Source: Zoogloeaceae bacterium (GTDB lineage: Bacteria; Pseudomonadota; Gammaproteobacteria; Burkholderiales; Rhodocyclaceae). From it: 10,747 bases of DNA. The notes under the pieces are model-generated. The model had not been told where the DNA came from. It worked only from the letters and a program-made list of their open reading frames with translations, and ran no database searches. The position numbers and the translations under genes were made by a program. Each line of letters opens with the position of its first letter. Within the stretch, counting starts at the first letter, position 1. Below are positions 1-5,695 of the stretch, one piece after another. The DNA is taken from contig JAISSL010000031.1 of assembly GCA_031273145.1 (NCBI GenBank), positions 1 through 10,747 on the forward strand, given 5' to 3'.

Positions 1-1020
1 AGCATCATGGAAATCAGCCATCGCGGCAAGCATTTTACGGAAGTCATCCAGCAGGCCGAGGCGGATGTGCGCGCATTGCTTGCCATTCCAGAGCATTATC
101 GGGTTCTTTTTTTGCAAGGCGGCGCGACCCTGCAATTTTCCGCGATTCCGTTGAATCTGCTGGCGGGTGCTAGCGCCGATTACGTCGTAACCGGAACCTG
201 GTCGAAAAAAGCTTTTGTGGAGGCGGGCAAACTGTCACTTCCGGGCAAGCCCCGCCTTGCGGCCAGTACGGAAGAAAGGGGAGCGCCCGCCACCGGGTTT
301 ATCCGCCTGCCCAAGCCGGAAGAACTAACTTTGAACGAAAAGGCGGCCTACCTGCATCTGTGCGGGAACGAGACAATTCACGGCGTTGAAATTCAGGATG
401 ATGCCTGGCTTCTAGGCGTGTTGCCGCCGGATGTACCCCTGATTGCGGACATGAGTTCGCATATTCTCTCCCGTCCGCTGGATGTGAGCCATTACGGCCT
501 CATTTATGCCGGGGCGCAGAAAAATATCGGCCCTTCGGGTTTGACCCTCGTCATCATCCGGGAAGACCTTTGCGCGCGGTCGGAGAATTTTGTTCCCGCG
601 CCGATCAACTTTTCAATTCAGGCGGAAAATGGCTCCATGCTCAATACGCCGCCTACCTTTTCCATTTATCTGGCGGGGCTGGTTTTCCAGTGGCTGAAAG
701 GGCAGGGCGGGGTGGCGGGCATGGCGGCGGTCAATTGCGCCAAGGCCGCAAAACTCTACGCGGCGATAGATGCCAGTCAAGGGTTTTACAAAAATCCGGT
801 TGCGCCCGATTGTCGTTCCAACATGAACGTGCCTTTTAATTTGCCAAGCCCGGAACTGGAAGCTGAATTCGTGCGTGAATCGGAGGCTGCGGGATTCATG
901 GGGTTGAAGGGACACAAGTCGGTTGGCGGCATTCGCGCTTCTCTTTACAACGCCATGCCGTTAGAGGGTGTGGATGCCCTGCTACGATTCATGGCGGATT
1001 TCATGCAGCGGCGGGGTTGA
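1..1020 (+). CDS. serC: Phosphoserine aminotransferase, 5' end outside window
   Basis: PLP-dependent enzyme that converts 3-phosphohydroxypyruvate and glutamate to phosphoserine (serine synthesis) and also serves pyridoxal phosphate synthesis; cytosolic. The reading frame is open from base 1. The motif MEISHRGK is the family's internal SHRG segment near residue 37 of full-length SerC, so about 34 residues lie outside the window and the Met at base 7 is not the start. Family blocks visible in order: SHRGK, LFLQGGATLQF (phosphate/PLP loop), NETIHGVE, IYAGAQKNIGPSG with the Schiff-base Lys at codon 520-522, NTPPTFSIYL, and RASLYNAMPLEGV near the end. The total of about 371 residues matches the usual 360-370. 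The following gene is a Sel1 protein rather than pheA/hisC, the usual partners in related genomes, so the local order is rearranged. Identification is by remembered family motifs. Confidence 0.97.
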   Translation, partial: SIMEISHRGKHFTEVIQQAEADVRALLAIPEHYRVLFLQGGATLQFSAIPLNLLAGASADYVVTGTWSKKAFVEAGKLSLPGKPRLAASTEERGAPATGFIRLPKPEELTLNEKAAYLHLCGNETIHGVEIQDDAWLLGVLPPDVPLIADMSSHILSRPLDVSHYGLIYAGAQKNIGPSGLTLVIIREDLCARSENFVPAPINFSIQAENGSMLNTPPTFSIYLAGLVFQWLKGQGGVAGMAAVNCAKAAKLYAAIDASQGFYKNPVAPDCRSNMNVPFNLPSPELEAEFVRESEAAGFMGLKGHKSVGGIRASLYNAMPLEGVDALLRFMADFMQRRG

Positions 1021-1036
1021 AGCCGGAGCCGAGGTT

Positions 1037-1066
1037 GACCATTTTGGTGACACCAGCAAAATGGTC
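1037..1066. other. Hairpin downstream of serC
   Basis: A perfect 10-bp inverted repeat, GACCATTTTG at 1037-1046 and CAAAATGGTC at 1057-1066, with a 10-nt loop. It begins 17 nt after the serC stop codon, which suggests an mRNA 3'-end structure, but no T-run follows on the plus strand. It is therefore not a classical intrinsic terminator. Confidence 0.5.
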
Positions 1067-1131
1067 GGCAGTCTGGTAGCCGGACTGCTCACAGGCTTGT
1101 CATGCCTTGTCTACAACCTGCATGATTTTGC

Positions 1132-1245
1132 GGGACGCAGGTTGCGTCCCCTACAGGCGTTCCAATGCGTGATGTCTCTTTCAGTACGTGGTGCCATTGA
1201 ATTTGTCCGTAGAGGCGGCGGATGCCGTCTGCAAGACCTGCCGCC
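1132..1245 (-). repeat. Modular palindromic repeat, type B copy 1
   Basis: In plus-strand order: palindrome GGGACGCA-GGT-TGCGTCCC (1132-1150), a 63-bp core (1151-1213), then a 32-bp unit (1214-1245) containing GCCGTCTGCAAGACC. The reverse complement matches 9260-9373 over its whole length with few differences. Core ends follow the family pattern CGGACAA...GTAG. Together with the flanking hairpin it fills almost all of the 300-bp gap between serC and the Sel1 gene; I see no gene here. Confidence 0.85.
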
Positions 1246-1299
1246 CATGTCATGCAGCAAGATTTTTTTGTGTAAAGACAATTTAGAAGGGAATCCCGG

Positions 1300-1305
1300 T
1301 AGAAT
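1300..1305 (+). promoter_or_regulatory. Possible -10 box for the Sel1 gene
   Basis: TAGAAT at 1300-1305 resembles a sigma70 -10 box. The -35 side is poor (AAGACA-like, 19-bp spacing). If used, transcription would start near 1312, leaving too little leader for a start at 1321 and favouring the start at 1342. Confidence 0.25.
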
Positions 1306-1320
1306 GCGACTCTGTTCAAG

Positions 1321-3030
1321 ATGACGACGGGGACGCCTGAAATGTCCGAAGATCAAGATACCGCGCAGGAAGACGCTGATATTGTAGAAGCCTACGTAGA
1401 GGCGGCGGAGCAGGGCGACGCAGAGGCGCAATACGCGCTTGGCCTGATGTATGCCGAAGGTCGGGGCATGGCGCAGAGCGACGCCAAAGCCGCAGAGTGG
1501 TATCGAAAAGCGGCAAAACAGGGCTATGCGGCGGCGCAATACAACCTTGGCCGGATGTATGCCGAAGGATGGGGTGTCGCTCAGGATGACGCGGGAGTCG
1601 CGGCGTTGTGGAACAGCGCGGCGGAACAGGGCTATGCGCCCGCCCAGCATAATCTTGGCTGGCTTTACGAGAATGGCCGGGGCGTCGACCAGAGTGACGC
1701 CAAGGCGTTGCACTGGTATCAAAAGGCGGCAAAACAGGGTTATGCGCCCGCGCAGCACAGCCTCGGCTGGAAATATGAAAATGGCCTGGGCGTCGCCAGA
1801 AACAATACCAGAGCCGCAAAACTCTACACGCAGGCGGCAGAACAGGGCTATGCGGCGGCGCAAAACAACCTTGGCCTGATGTACGAAAAAGGTCTGGGCG
1901 TAAAACGCAATGATGAGGAAGCCGCAAAGTGGTACGCGCTCGCGGCGGAACAGGGAGACGCCTTTGCCCAGAACAACCTTGGCCTGATGTACTCCGAAGG
2001 TCGGGGGGTGACGCAGGATGACCGGGAAGCGGCCAAGTGGTTTCGTTATGCCGCCTCACAGGGCAACGTGGATGGACAGCGCAATCTTGAAATCCTGCAC
2101 GCCGATGGTCGGGGCATCACCCAGAGCGGGCGGGTGGAGTGGCTTCGCGCGGGGGCGGAAGAGGGTCATGCGTTCTGCCAGTTTGAATTGGGCGTGCTGT
2201 ATGACGAAGGCGAGGAAATCGCGCAGGACAATATCGAAGCGGTCAAGTGGTATACCTACGCGGCAGAACAGGATTATGTGGCCGCGCAGAATAATCTGGG
2301 CTACATGTATGACGAAGGCCGGGGCGTAGAGCAGGATTATGCCGAAGCCGTAAAATGGTATTGCAAGGCGGCCAGACAGGGCAATGCGGTGGCGCAGTGC
2401 AACCTTGCGGAGAAGTACGCCAAGGGGCAGGGCGTCGAGCGGGATGACGCGGAAGCCGTGCGCTGGTTTTACAAGGCGGCGGAACAGGGCTATGCGGATG
2501 CTCAATATGGTCTTGGCTACATGTATGCCAAGGGACGCAGCGTCGCCCAGGATGATGCCGAAGCCGTGCAGTGGTATTACAAGGCGGCGAAACAGGGACA
2601 TGCGTTTGCTCAGGACAAGGTGGTGGAGCTGTATGCAAAATATCAGGATGTCGCCAGGGCGTATCGCGCGGCGGCGGAAAGGGGCGACGCCAAGGCGCAG
2701 TACAACCTTGGCATGATGTGTGAGAAGGGTTTGGGCGTTGTTCAGGATGATGCCGAAGCGGTCAGGTGGTACACGCTGGCGGCGGAATCGGGCTATGCGC
2801 CCGCTCAAAGCAGGGTTACGAAGATGTATGCCAAGTATCAGGGCGTCGCCAAGATTCTGCGGATGACGGCGGAACGGGGCTATACATCGGCTCAATACAA
2901 TCTTGGCGCGATGCACGCAAGCGGTCTGGGCGTTGCCCAGAATGAGGCCGAGGCGCTCAAGTGGCTGCACAAGGCGGCGGAAAAAGGAGACAAGGACGCC
3001 CAAAGTACGCTCGAAGCCATGCAGAGGTAG
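1321..3030 (+). CDS. Sel1-repeat (SLR/TPR-like) protein
   Basis: Solenoid of tandem Sel1 repeats of the form A-x-AQYNLG-x-MY-x-x-G-x-GV-x-QDD-x-EAVKWY-x-KAAEQG, each 36 residues. I count 15 repeats from about residue 37 to the end, plus a partial last one. Sel1 proteins are alpha-alpha solenoids used for protein-protein contacts; in bacteria they occur as adaptor, cell-envelope or host-interaction proteins, and no specific partner is shown here. There is no signal peptide or membrane segment, so the protein looks cytosolic. The N-terminus (MTTGTPEMSEDQDTAQEDAD) is acidic and disordered-looking. Two repeats, starting AFAQDKVVELY and APAQSRVTKMY, are only 29 residues long and lack the G-x-GV-x-QDD turn. 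The ATG at 1342 has GGGGA 8 nt upstream and may be the true start. Long antisense frames here are by-products of the repeat composition. Confidence 0.93.
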   Translation: MTTGTPEMSEDQDTAQEDADIVEAYVEAAEQGDAEAQYALGLMYAEGRGMAQSDAKAAEWYRKAAKQGYAAAQYNLGRMYAEGWGVAQDDAGVAALWNSAAEQGYAPAQHNLGWLYENGRGVDQSDAKALHWYQKAAKQGYAPAQHSLGWKYENGLGVARNNTRAAKLYTQAAEQGYAAAQNNLGLMYEKGLGVKRNDEEAAKWYALAAEQGDAFAQNNLGLMYSEGRGVTQDDREAAKWFRYAASQGNVDGQRNLEILHADGRGITQSGRVEWLRAGAEEGHAFCQFELGVLYDEGEEIAQDNIEAVKWYTYAAEQDYVAAQNNLGYMYDEGRGVEQDYAEAVKWYCKAARQGNAVAQCNLAEKYAKGQGVERDDAEAVRWFYKAAEQGYADAQYGLGYMYAKGRSVAQDDAEAVQWYYKAAKQGHAFAQDKVVELYAKYQDVARAYRAAAERGDAKAQYNLGMMCEKGLGVVQDDAEAVRWYTLAAESGYAPAQSRVTKMYAKYQGVAKILRMTAERGYTSAQYNLGAMHASGLGVAQNEAEALKWLHKAAEKGDKDAQSTLEAMQR

Positions 3031-3048
3031 GTTTAACAGTACCTACCT
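3025..3048 (+). terminator. Hairpin over the Sel1 stop codon
   Basis: AGGTAGGT (3025-3032) and ACCTACCT (3041-3048) form a perfect 8-bp stem with an 8-nt loop; the stop TAG lies in the left arm. An alternative stem AACAG/CTGTT overlaps it. Only a broken T/A-rich tail follows, so termination is possible but weak. Confidence 0.35.
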
Positions 3049-3080
3049 GTTAGAGCATTATTGATTCATGTGCGAACAAT

Positions 3081-3216
3081 TACCCTCTCCCTCGCCCCCT
3101 ATTGCCGTCTGCAAGACCCCGCAAGCGGGAGAGGGGAGATAGGGTGCGCGGATGGTACTGGGCATCCCCTCTCCCACTTGTGGGAGAGGGTGGCGCGTAG
3201 CGCCGGGAGAGGGCAA
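3081..3216. repeat. CCCTCTCCC hairpin repeat cluster (family C)
   Basis: Holds CCCTCTCCC...GGGAGAGGGG (3083-3135) interrupted by a fragment of the 32-bp unit (GCCGTCTGCAAGACC). Next comes a perfect 11-bp stem CCCTCTCCCAC/GTGGGAGAGGG (3167-3190) with loop TT, followed by GGCGC-GTA-GCGCC (3192-3204) and GGGAGAGGG. A close relative lies at 8745-8792. Such hairpins are common intergenic repeats in proteobacteria; no gene is visible in 3031-3265. Confidence 0.8.
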
Positions 3217-3265
3217 ACCAGCGCAAAGAGCCTATCTGAATCGAAACCGCATAAAACATCACTTT

Positions 3266-3382
3266 CGTCATTCCCGCGAAGGCGGGAATCCAGCAAGAAT
3301 AAGGCTTTCGCAGGAAGGAAATAATATGCCCCGTGCCATGTCGCCGCAAAGATACTGGATTCCCGCCTTCGCGGGAATGACG
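3266..3382. repeat. 117-bp terminal-inverted-repeat element (family D, copy 1)
   Basis: Ends are perfect 28-bp inverted repeats (3266-3293 and 3355-3382), each containing the smaller palindrome ATTCCCGC-GAAG-GCGGGAAT. The core holds GGAAATAATATGC-like sequence shared with copy 2 at 8988-9104, which has exactly the same length. No open frame of note and no transposase, so it looks like a non-autonomous, MITE-like or REP-doublet element. No target duplication is evident. It ends 8 bp before the higB remnant and probably replaced that gene's 5' part. Confidence 0.85.
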
Positions 3383-3390
3383 AGAGCGCC

Positions 3391-3612
3391 ATGCGAAAGC
3401 TGGCGATGCTGAACCAGGCGGCAACGCTGGATGATTTGCTTATCCCGCGCGACAATCGGCTCGAAAAACTTTCCGGTGACCGGGAAGGCCAATATAGCAT
3501 CCGCATCAATGACCAATGGCGCGTGTGTTTTACTTTCGAGGCGGGGAATGCTTCTGCTGTTGAAACTTCGGTTCATGCCGCGTGCAGGGCGCGGATTCGC
3601 GCAGTGTTTTGA
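3391..3612 (+). pseudogene. HigB-like (RelE superfamily) toxin remnant, 5' part lost
   Basis: The 73-residue frame contains [36 protein letters not shown] and [14 protein letters not shown], the middle and C-terminal blocks of HigB, a ribosome-dependent mRNA endonuclease of about 92 residues. About 35 N-terminal residues are missing: the 117-bp repeat ends at 3382, just before ARKLAM would begin. The C-terminus also departs from the usual DVEIVDYH, running through [18 protein letters not shown] into the junction with the opposing nadS remnant. No HigA antitoxin follows. Family residues GDR-x-GQYSIR-x-NDQWR are intact, but the missing N-terminal helix makes activity unlikely. It could still be translated from ATG 3391, although no ribosome-binding site is apparent. 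The gene is probably dead. Confidence 0.75.
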
Positions 3613-3718
3613 TGTCCGGCGCTTTGGTTATTTTTACGCCTGCGACTGGTTTTCCGCGCAGTATGGCTCCGGCGTCGCGTATGCTTTGCAGCAGGTCAGT
3701 GAACATTGCGTCATTCAT
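3593..3718 (-). pseudogene. NadS-like XRE antitoxin remnant, HTH part lost
   Basis: Reading from ATG 3718, the first 42 residues (MNDAMFTDLLQSIRDAGAIL, then RGKPVAG, ending PDIKTLRES) match the N-terminus of NadS-type antitoxins. In that family PD-x-K-x-LRE leads directly into the helix-turn-helix (SQ-x-EFA, then LQNWEQGRR). Here the HTH is absent: the frame runs on to 3530 as the antisense of the higB remnant ([10 protein letters not shown]...). The breakpoint is near 3590. The start lies 9 nt after the brnA stop at 3728, so it may be co-transcribed with the first brnTA pair. Its usual partner NadT is not present. Family recognition is from remembered sequences, not a search. Confidence 0.6.
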
Positions 3719-3727
3719 TTTTGCTTG

Positions 3728-4054
3728 TCATGCGGGATGTTGCGCGACCCATTCGCGCAGGGCGGCGTTGATGCGGGTTTGCCATCCTTTGCCGCCGGAT
3801 TTGAAGGTGGCAAGCAGGTCGGCATCCAGACGGATAGAAGTGAACACCTTGGTTGTGTCCGCTTTCGGGCGACCAAATGAGCGACCAAATGGGTTGCCAA
3901 ATTTTGCCTTTGGCTTCACGGCTTCCCATTCTTCGTCTGTTAGGGGGCGGGCATCCGGGTCGGCAAGCGCGGCCTTGGTAATGGCGGCGTCTTCTTCCGG
4001 GGTATTCAGACGGAGTTTGCGCCCGTTAGGCATTGTTAAAAAATTCTCGTTCAT
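3728..4054 (-). CDS. brnA: BrnA-type antitoxin, pair 1
   Basis: Antitoxin that binds and neutralises the BrnT ribonuclease and, with it, represses its own operon. The 108-residue protein has a charged N-terminal part (MPNGRKLRLNTPEEDAAITK, then PLTDEEWEAV) expected to contact toxin. Its C-terminal ribbon-helix-helix half has the strand KVFTSIRLDADLL followed by FKSGGKGWQTRINAALREWV, a BrnA hallmark. I chose the ATG at 4054 because GGGAG lies 10 nt upstream and the protein then begins MNENFLTMPNG; the longer frame to 4081 adds residues without a ribosome-binding site. It overlaps the 3' end of brnT (stop at 4026) by 29 nt, so translation is probably coupled. The GRSFGRP linker between the halves looks flexible. 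Confidence 0.88.
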   Translation of the reverse strand: MNENFLTMPNGRKLRLNTPEEDAAITKAALADPDARPLTDEEWEAVKPKAKFGNPFGRSFGRPKADTTKVFTSIRLDADLLATFKSGGKGWQTRINAALREWVAQHPA

Positions 4055-4307
4055 AGCATTTTTTCTCCCGGTTGTTGGCATCTCTGAGACTGATGATGCG
4101 CATTGTTTCGCCTGAATCCACGTAGGCTACGTAATACAGGTTGTTTTCAAGTGGGACCAGCGCGGACATCCGCCATTCTTCGTAATCAAAACGACCATCC
4201 GGCCAGGCATAGGCTTCATCCCAGGTAAGGGAACGCGCCAGCGCAAGCGAGAGTCCATGCTTTTTGAGATTGGCCGCATCCTTGGCAGGGTCAAATTCAA
4301 TTTCCAT
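4026..4307 (-). CDS. brnT: BrnT-type ribonuclease toxin, pair 1
   Basis: Toxin of a type II brnTA system: a RelE-fold ribonuclease that stops translation when free of BrnA. The 93-residue protein opens MEIEFDPAKDAANLKKHGLS, the family's conserved N-terminal W/F-DP-x-K-x-x-x-N-x-x-KHG block. It continues with YAWPDGRFDYEEWRMSAL and YYVAYVDSG, and ends with ETMRIISLRDANNREKKCYE, matching the conserved RIIS-x-R-x-A-x-x-E-x-x-x-YE tail. An upstream ATG at 4334 would lie inside the promoter spacer, so 4307 is the better start. Only 6 nt separate the -10 box from this ATG, which predicts a leaderless transcript. Toxin precedes antitoxin, the usual brn order. The family assignment is firm; activity is inferred. 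Confidence 0.88.
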   Translation of the reverse strand: MEIEFDPAKDAANLKKHGLSLALARSLTWDEAYAWPDGRFDYEEWRMSALVPLENNLYYVAYVDSGETMRIISLRDANNREKKCYEREFFNNA

Positions 4308-4342
4308 ACCCTTATTGTAATAACAAAAACTCATCTTTTCAA
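4308..4342 (-). promoter_or_regulatory. Promoter of brnTA pair 1
   Basis: On the minus strand, -35 TTGAAA (4342-4337), 17-bp spacer, -10 TACAAT (4319-4314), then AAGGGT and the brnT ATG at 4307. The expected transcription start falls on or beside the A of the ATG. The AT-rich dyad TTATT-GT-AATAA (plus strand 4312-4323) covers the -10 box and is a candidate BrnA operator. Confidence 0.7.
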
Positions 4343-4382
4343 GTTATTGTTCGTGTAAATCTCAAGTTTTTTCTTTCTCAAG

Positions 4383-4403
4383 CCCGCCAACGCGGGAATG
4401 ACG
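4383..4403. repeat. Half copy of the family D hairpin
   Basis: CCCGCCAACGCGGGAATGACG resembles the right end of the 117-bp element. It lies in the 115-bp gap between the two brnTA pairs. Confidence 0.6.
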
Positions 4404-4422
4404 AGGGTAATGGTGCAGCAAG

Positions 4423-4716
4423 TCATGCTGGATGCAGTTCTTCTCGGATGACCTGGCGCACGGTTTCGATGATTTCGGAGCCGCGCATGGCTTCGCGTAG
4501 TGCCGCGTTCATGAGGGTTTGGTATCCGCGCCCGCCTGCTTTGGCTTTGTACCATGCCACGATGTCGGGATCGAGCGTGATGTTGATTTTCATCTTTTTT
4601 CCCACAGGTTTTAGGCCGACGCGATGGACGGCGTGGGCGAAGAATTCCGCCGTTAGTGGCGGCACTTCGTCGAGATCGTCAAGCTCAACGATTTTTGAAG
4701 TAGTGTTCTCTTTCAT
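4423..4716 (-). CDS. brnA: BrnA-type antitoxin, pair 2
   Basis: Ninety-seven residues. The N-terminal half (KIVELDDLDEVPPLTAEFF, then AHAVHRVGLKPVGKK) is expected to embrace the toxin. The C-terminal half is a ribbon-helix-helix: strand KINITLDPDIVAWYKAK followed by GGRGYQTLMNAALREAM, matching the BrnA pattern G-x-G-[WY]-QT-x-x-NAALR. It differs markedly from BrnA of pair 1 in sequence and N-terminal length, so the two pairs are not a recent duplication and should be insulated from each other. It overlaps the brnT 3' end (4685-4716) by 32 nt, much as in pair 1. DNA binding and repression of the upstream promoter are inferred from the family. A C-terminal IIETVRQVIREEL helix extends beyond the RHH fold. 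Confidence 0.88.
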   Translation of the reverse strand: MKENTTSKIVELDDLDEVPPLTAEFFAHAVHRVGLKPVGKKMKINITLDPDIVAWYKAKAGGRGYQTLMNAALREAMRGSEIIETVRQVIREELHPA

Positions 4717-4954
4717 GGCGGTCTGCCTTTCGCATGGAGATGATACGGATTTCGTCTTCGGTTTCAGTGTGGGCGATTGCTACCACGGTATCGCCAAGCA
4801 TTCCGACCGTGATGTAACGCATTTCCCCGTAGGCAAAGCGATGGTCGGGAGAAGTTTGCACATGACCGGAAAAAACCTGTTCGGCGTTGGCAAAGTCCAG
4901 GCCGTGTTTTTTGAGGTTGGCGAGTCGTTTTTCCGGGTTCCAGGTGAATTTCAT
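4685..4954 (-). CDS. brnT: BrnT-type ribonuclease toxin, pair 2
   Basis: Eighty-nine residues, the usual BrnT size. It opens MKFTWNPEKRLANLKKHGLD (the family N-terminal NP-x-K-x-x-x-N-x-x-KHG block), continues FANAEQVFSG and RFAYGEMRYITVGMLGDTVV, and closes with AIAHTETEDEIRIISMRKAD followed by REHYF. All conserved BrnT blocks are present, so it looks intact. It is the first gene of a two-gene unit. The ATG has no Shine-Dalgarno sequence (upstream ACCCCGC) and sits 7 nt from a consensus -10 box, pointing to leaderless translation. It is distant from BrnT of pair 1 (shared mainly NLKKHG and RIIS-x-R). Expected role: translation-arresting RNase held inactive by BrnA, as in Brucella BrnTA. Confidence 0.9.
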   Translation of the reverse strand: MKFTWNPEKRLANLKKHGLDFANAEQVFSGHVQTSPDHRFAYGEMRYITVGMLGDTVVAIAHTETEDEIRIISMRKADRHEREHYFKNR

Positions 4955-4990
4955 GCGGGGTATTATAGGGATAATTATCTATACTTTCAA
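4955..4990 (-). promoter_or_regulatory. Consensus promoter of brnTA pair 2, with operator
   Basis: On the minus strand, -35 TTGAAA (4990-4985), exactly 17 bp, -10 TATAAT (4967-4962), then ACCCCGC and the ATG at 4954. The spacer contains a perfect 10-bp palindrome GATAATTATC (4970-4979), well placed for an autorepressor such as the BrnTA complex. This is the clearest promoter in the window. Confidence 0.85.
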
Positions 4991-5019
4991 GCGGATGGGT
5001 TGATTCTGTGTCTTTCTTT

Positions 5020-5145
5020 CGTCATTTCCGCATAGACGGGAGTCTCCACTCCGTCATTCCTGCGAAGGTGGAAATCCTCACTTTCGTCATTCCCGCGTAG
5101 GCGGGAATCCAGCAAAGGCATAGGATTTTCGCGCGAAGGGGATGA
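5020..5145. repeat. Three partial family D repeats
   Basis: CGTCATT-type hairpin units start at 5020, 5052 and 5085. The last continues through GCGGGAATCCAGCAAAGGCA into a diverged left part of the 117-bp element core, ending near 5145. The first two are degenerate (TTCCTGCGAAGGTGGAAAT). Together with the element at 5165-5265 they fill the 345-bp gap upstream of brnT pair 2; no gene is visible there. Confidence 0.75.
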
Positions 5146-5164
5146 TAGAGGGGGCGGGTCTTGC

Positions 5165-5265
5165 GGGCGGCAGGTTGCCGCCCCTACAAGGTATTTCAGA
5201 TGGCAAGTGTGTCCTGCAAATGGCAATGATTCCGGGTTGTCCGTAGGGGCGGCAATCTGCCGCCC
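5165..5265 (-). repeat. Modular palindromic repeat, type A, inverted core
   Basis: Palindrome GGGCGGCA-GGT-TGCCGCCC (5165-5183), 63-bp core (5184-5246), palindrome GGGCGGCA-ATC-TGCCGCCC (5247-5265). The core is the exact reverse complement of the core at 6890-6952, yet the flanking loops (GGT left, ATC right) keep the same left-right order as around 6871-7067. Confidence 0.9.
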
Positions 5266-5299
5266 GTGTCGTTCTGCCTTTTGTGTGGAGAGGTGTCGT

Positions 5300-5662
5300 C
5301 TATGCCAGTTCTTCTGCCAGTTCCGGGTGTTTGGTGATGAGCCGGGCTAATGCAGTTGCGGTTCCGGGGGGGGAAAAACGTCCCTGTTCCCATCCGCGCA
5401 TGGTTGCGACGGGTGTGCCGATACGTTTGGCGAACTCGGTTTGCGAGAGACCTGACATTTTTCGGGCTTGTCGCAAAAGCAACTGTTCGGGTGTGGTGAC
5501 GCGGGCGATCTTGCCTTGTTTGACTTCTTCCAGAGCCTCGCGCAGACCGGGGATGGATTCGCCTTCATCGGCTTCGATGGCGCGCGCTGTGGCTTCCACG
5601 TCCATGTTGGCAAAGTCCGCAAGGGACGTAAAGGGCTTTTCGCTTTCGGGCAGGTTTTTCAT
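5300..5662 (-). CDS. XRE-family HTH regulator, antitoxin-like
   Basis: One hundred and twenty residues. The C-terminal half (about 60-115) is an XRE helix-turn-helix: LLLRQARKMSGLSQTEFAKR, then IGTPVATMRGWEQGR and SPPGTATALARLITKHPE. This matches the single-HTH antitoxins of the HigA/NadS type. The N-terminal 58 residues (FTSLADFANMDVEATARAIE, then GLREALEEVKQGK) form a separate helical, acidic segment of the kind that contacts a toxin or another protein. The start at 5662 is supported by AAGGA 8-9 nt upstream. No RelE-, HigB- or BrnT-like toxin lies next to it: the 90 nt upstream hold a repeat and the next gene is an unrecognised polar protein. It may be an orphan antitoxin, a stand-alone repressor of the small-gene cluster upstream, or the partner of an unrecognised toxin there. 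Confidence 0.8.
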   Translation of the reverse strand: MKNLPESEKPFTSLADFANMDVEATARAIEADEGESIPGLREALEEVKQGKIARVTTPEQLLLRQARKMSGLSQTEFAKRIGTPVATMRGWEQGRFSPPGTATALARLITKHPELAEELA

Positions 5663-5695
5663 GGTGGTTCCTTCAAGACCTCATTGCACTCGGAA

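Noticed and set aside
1..6. SerC as a truncated pseudogene
   Set aside because: The frame is open through the window edge and all downstream motifs are intact, so the missing N-terminus is only a window effect.
1111..3003. Long minus-strand open frames (250, 247 and 315 codons) opposite the Sel1 gene
   Set aside because: They are translations of the antisense of a high-GC tandem repeat; the proteins are low-complexity Arg/Pro/His-rich, have no family features, and the plus-strand frame has clear Sel1 motifs.
3061..3424. Overlapping open frames in the repeat cluster after the Sel1 gene
   Set aside because: The translations consist of the family C and D repeats read in different frames.
4308..4334. 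Upstream ATG at 4334 as brnT start
   Set aside because: It would lie within the -35/-10 spacer; the family N-terminus begins at 4307.
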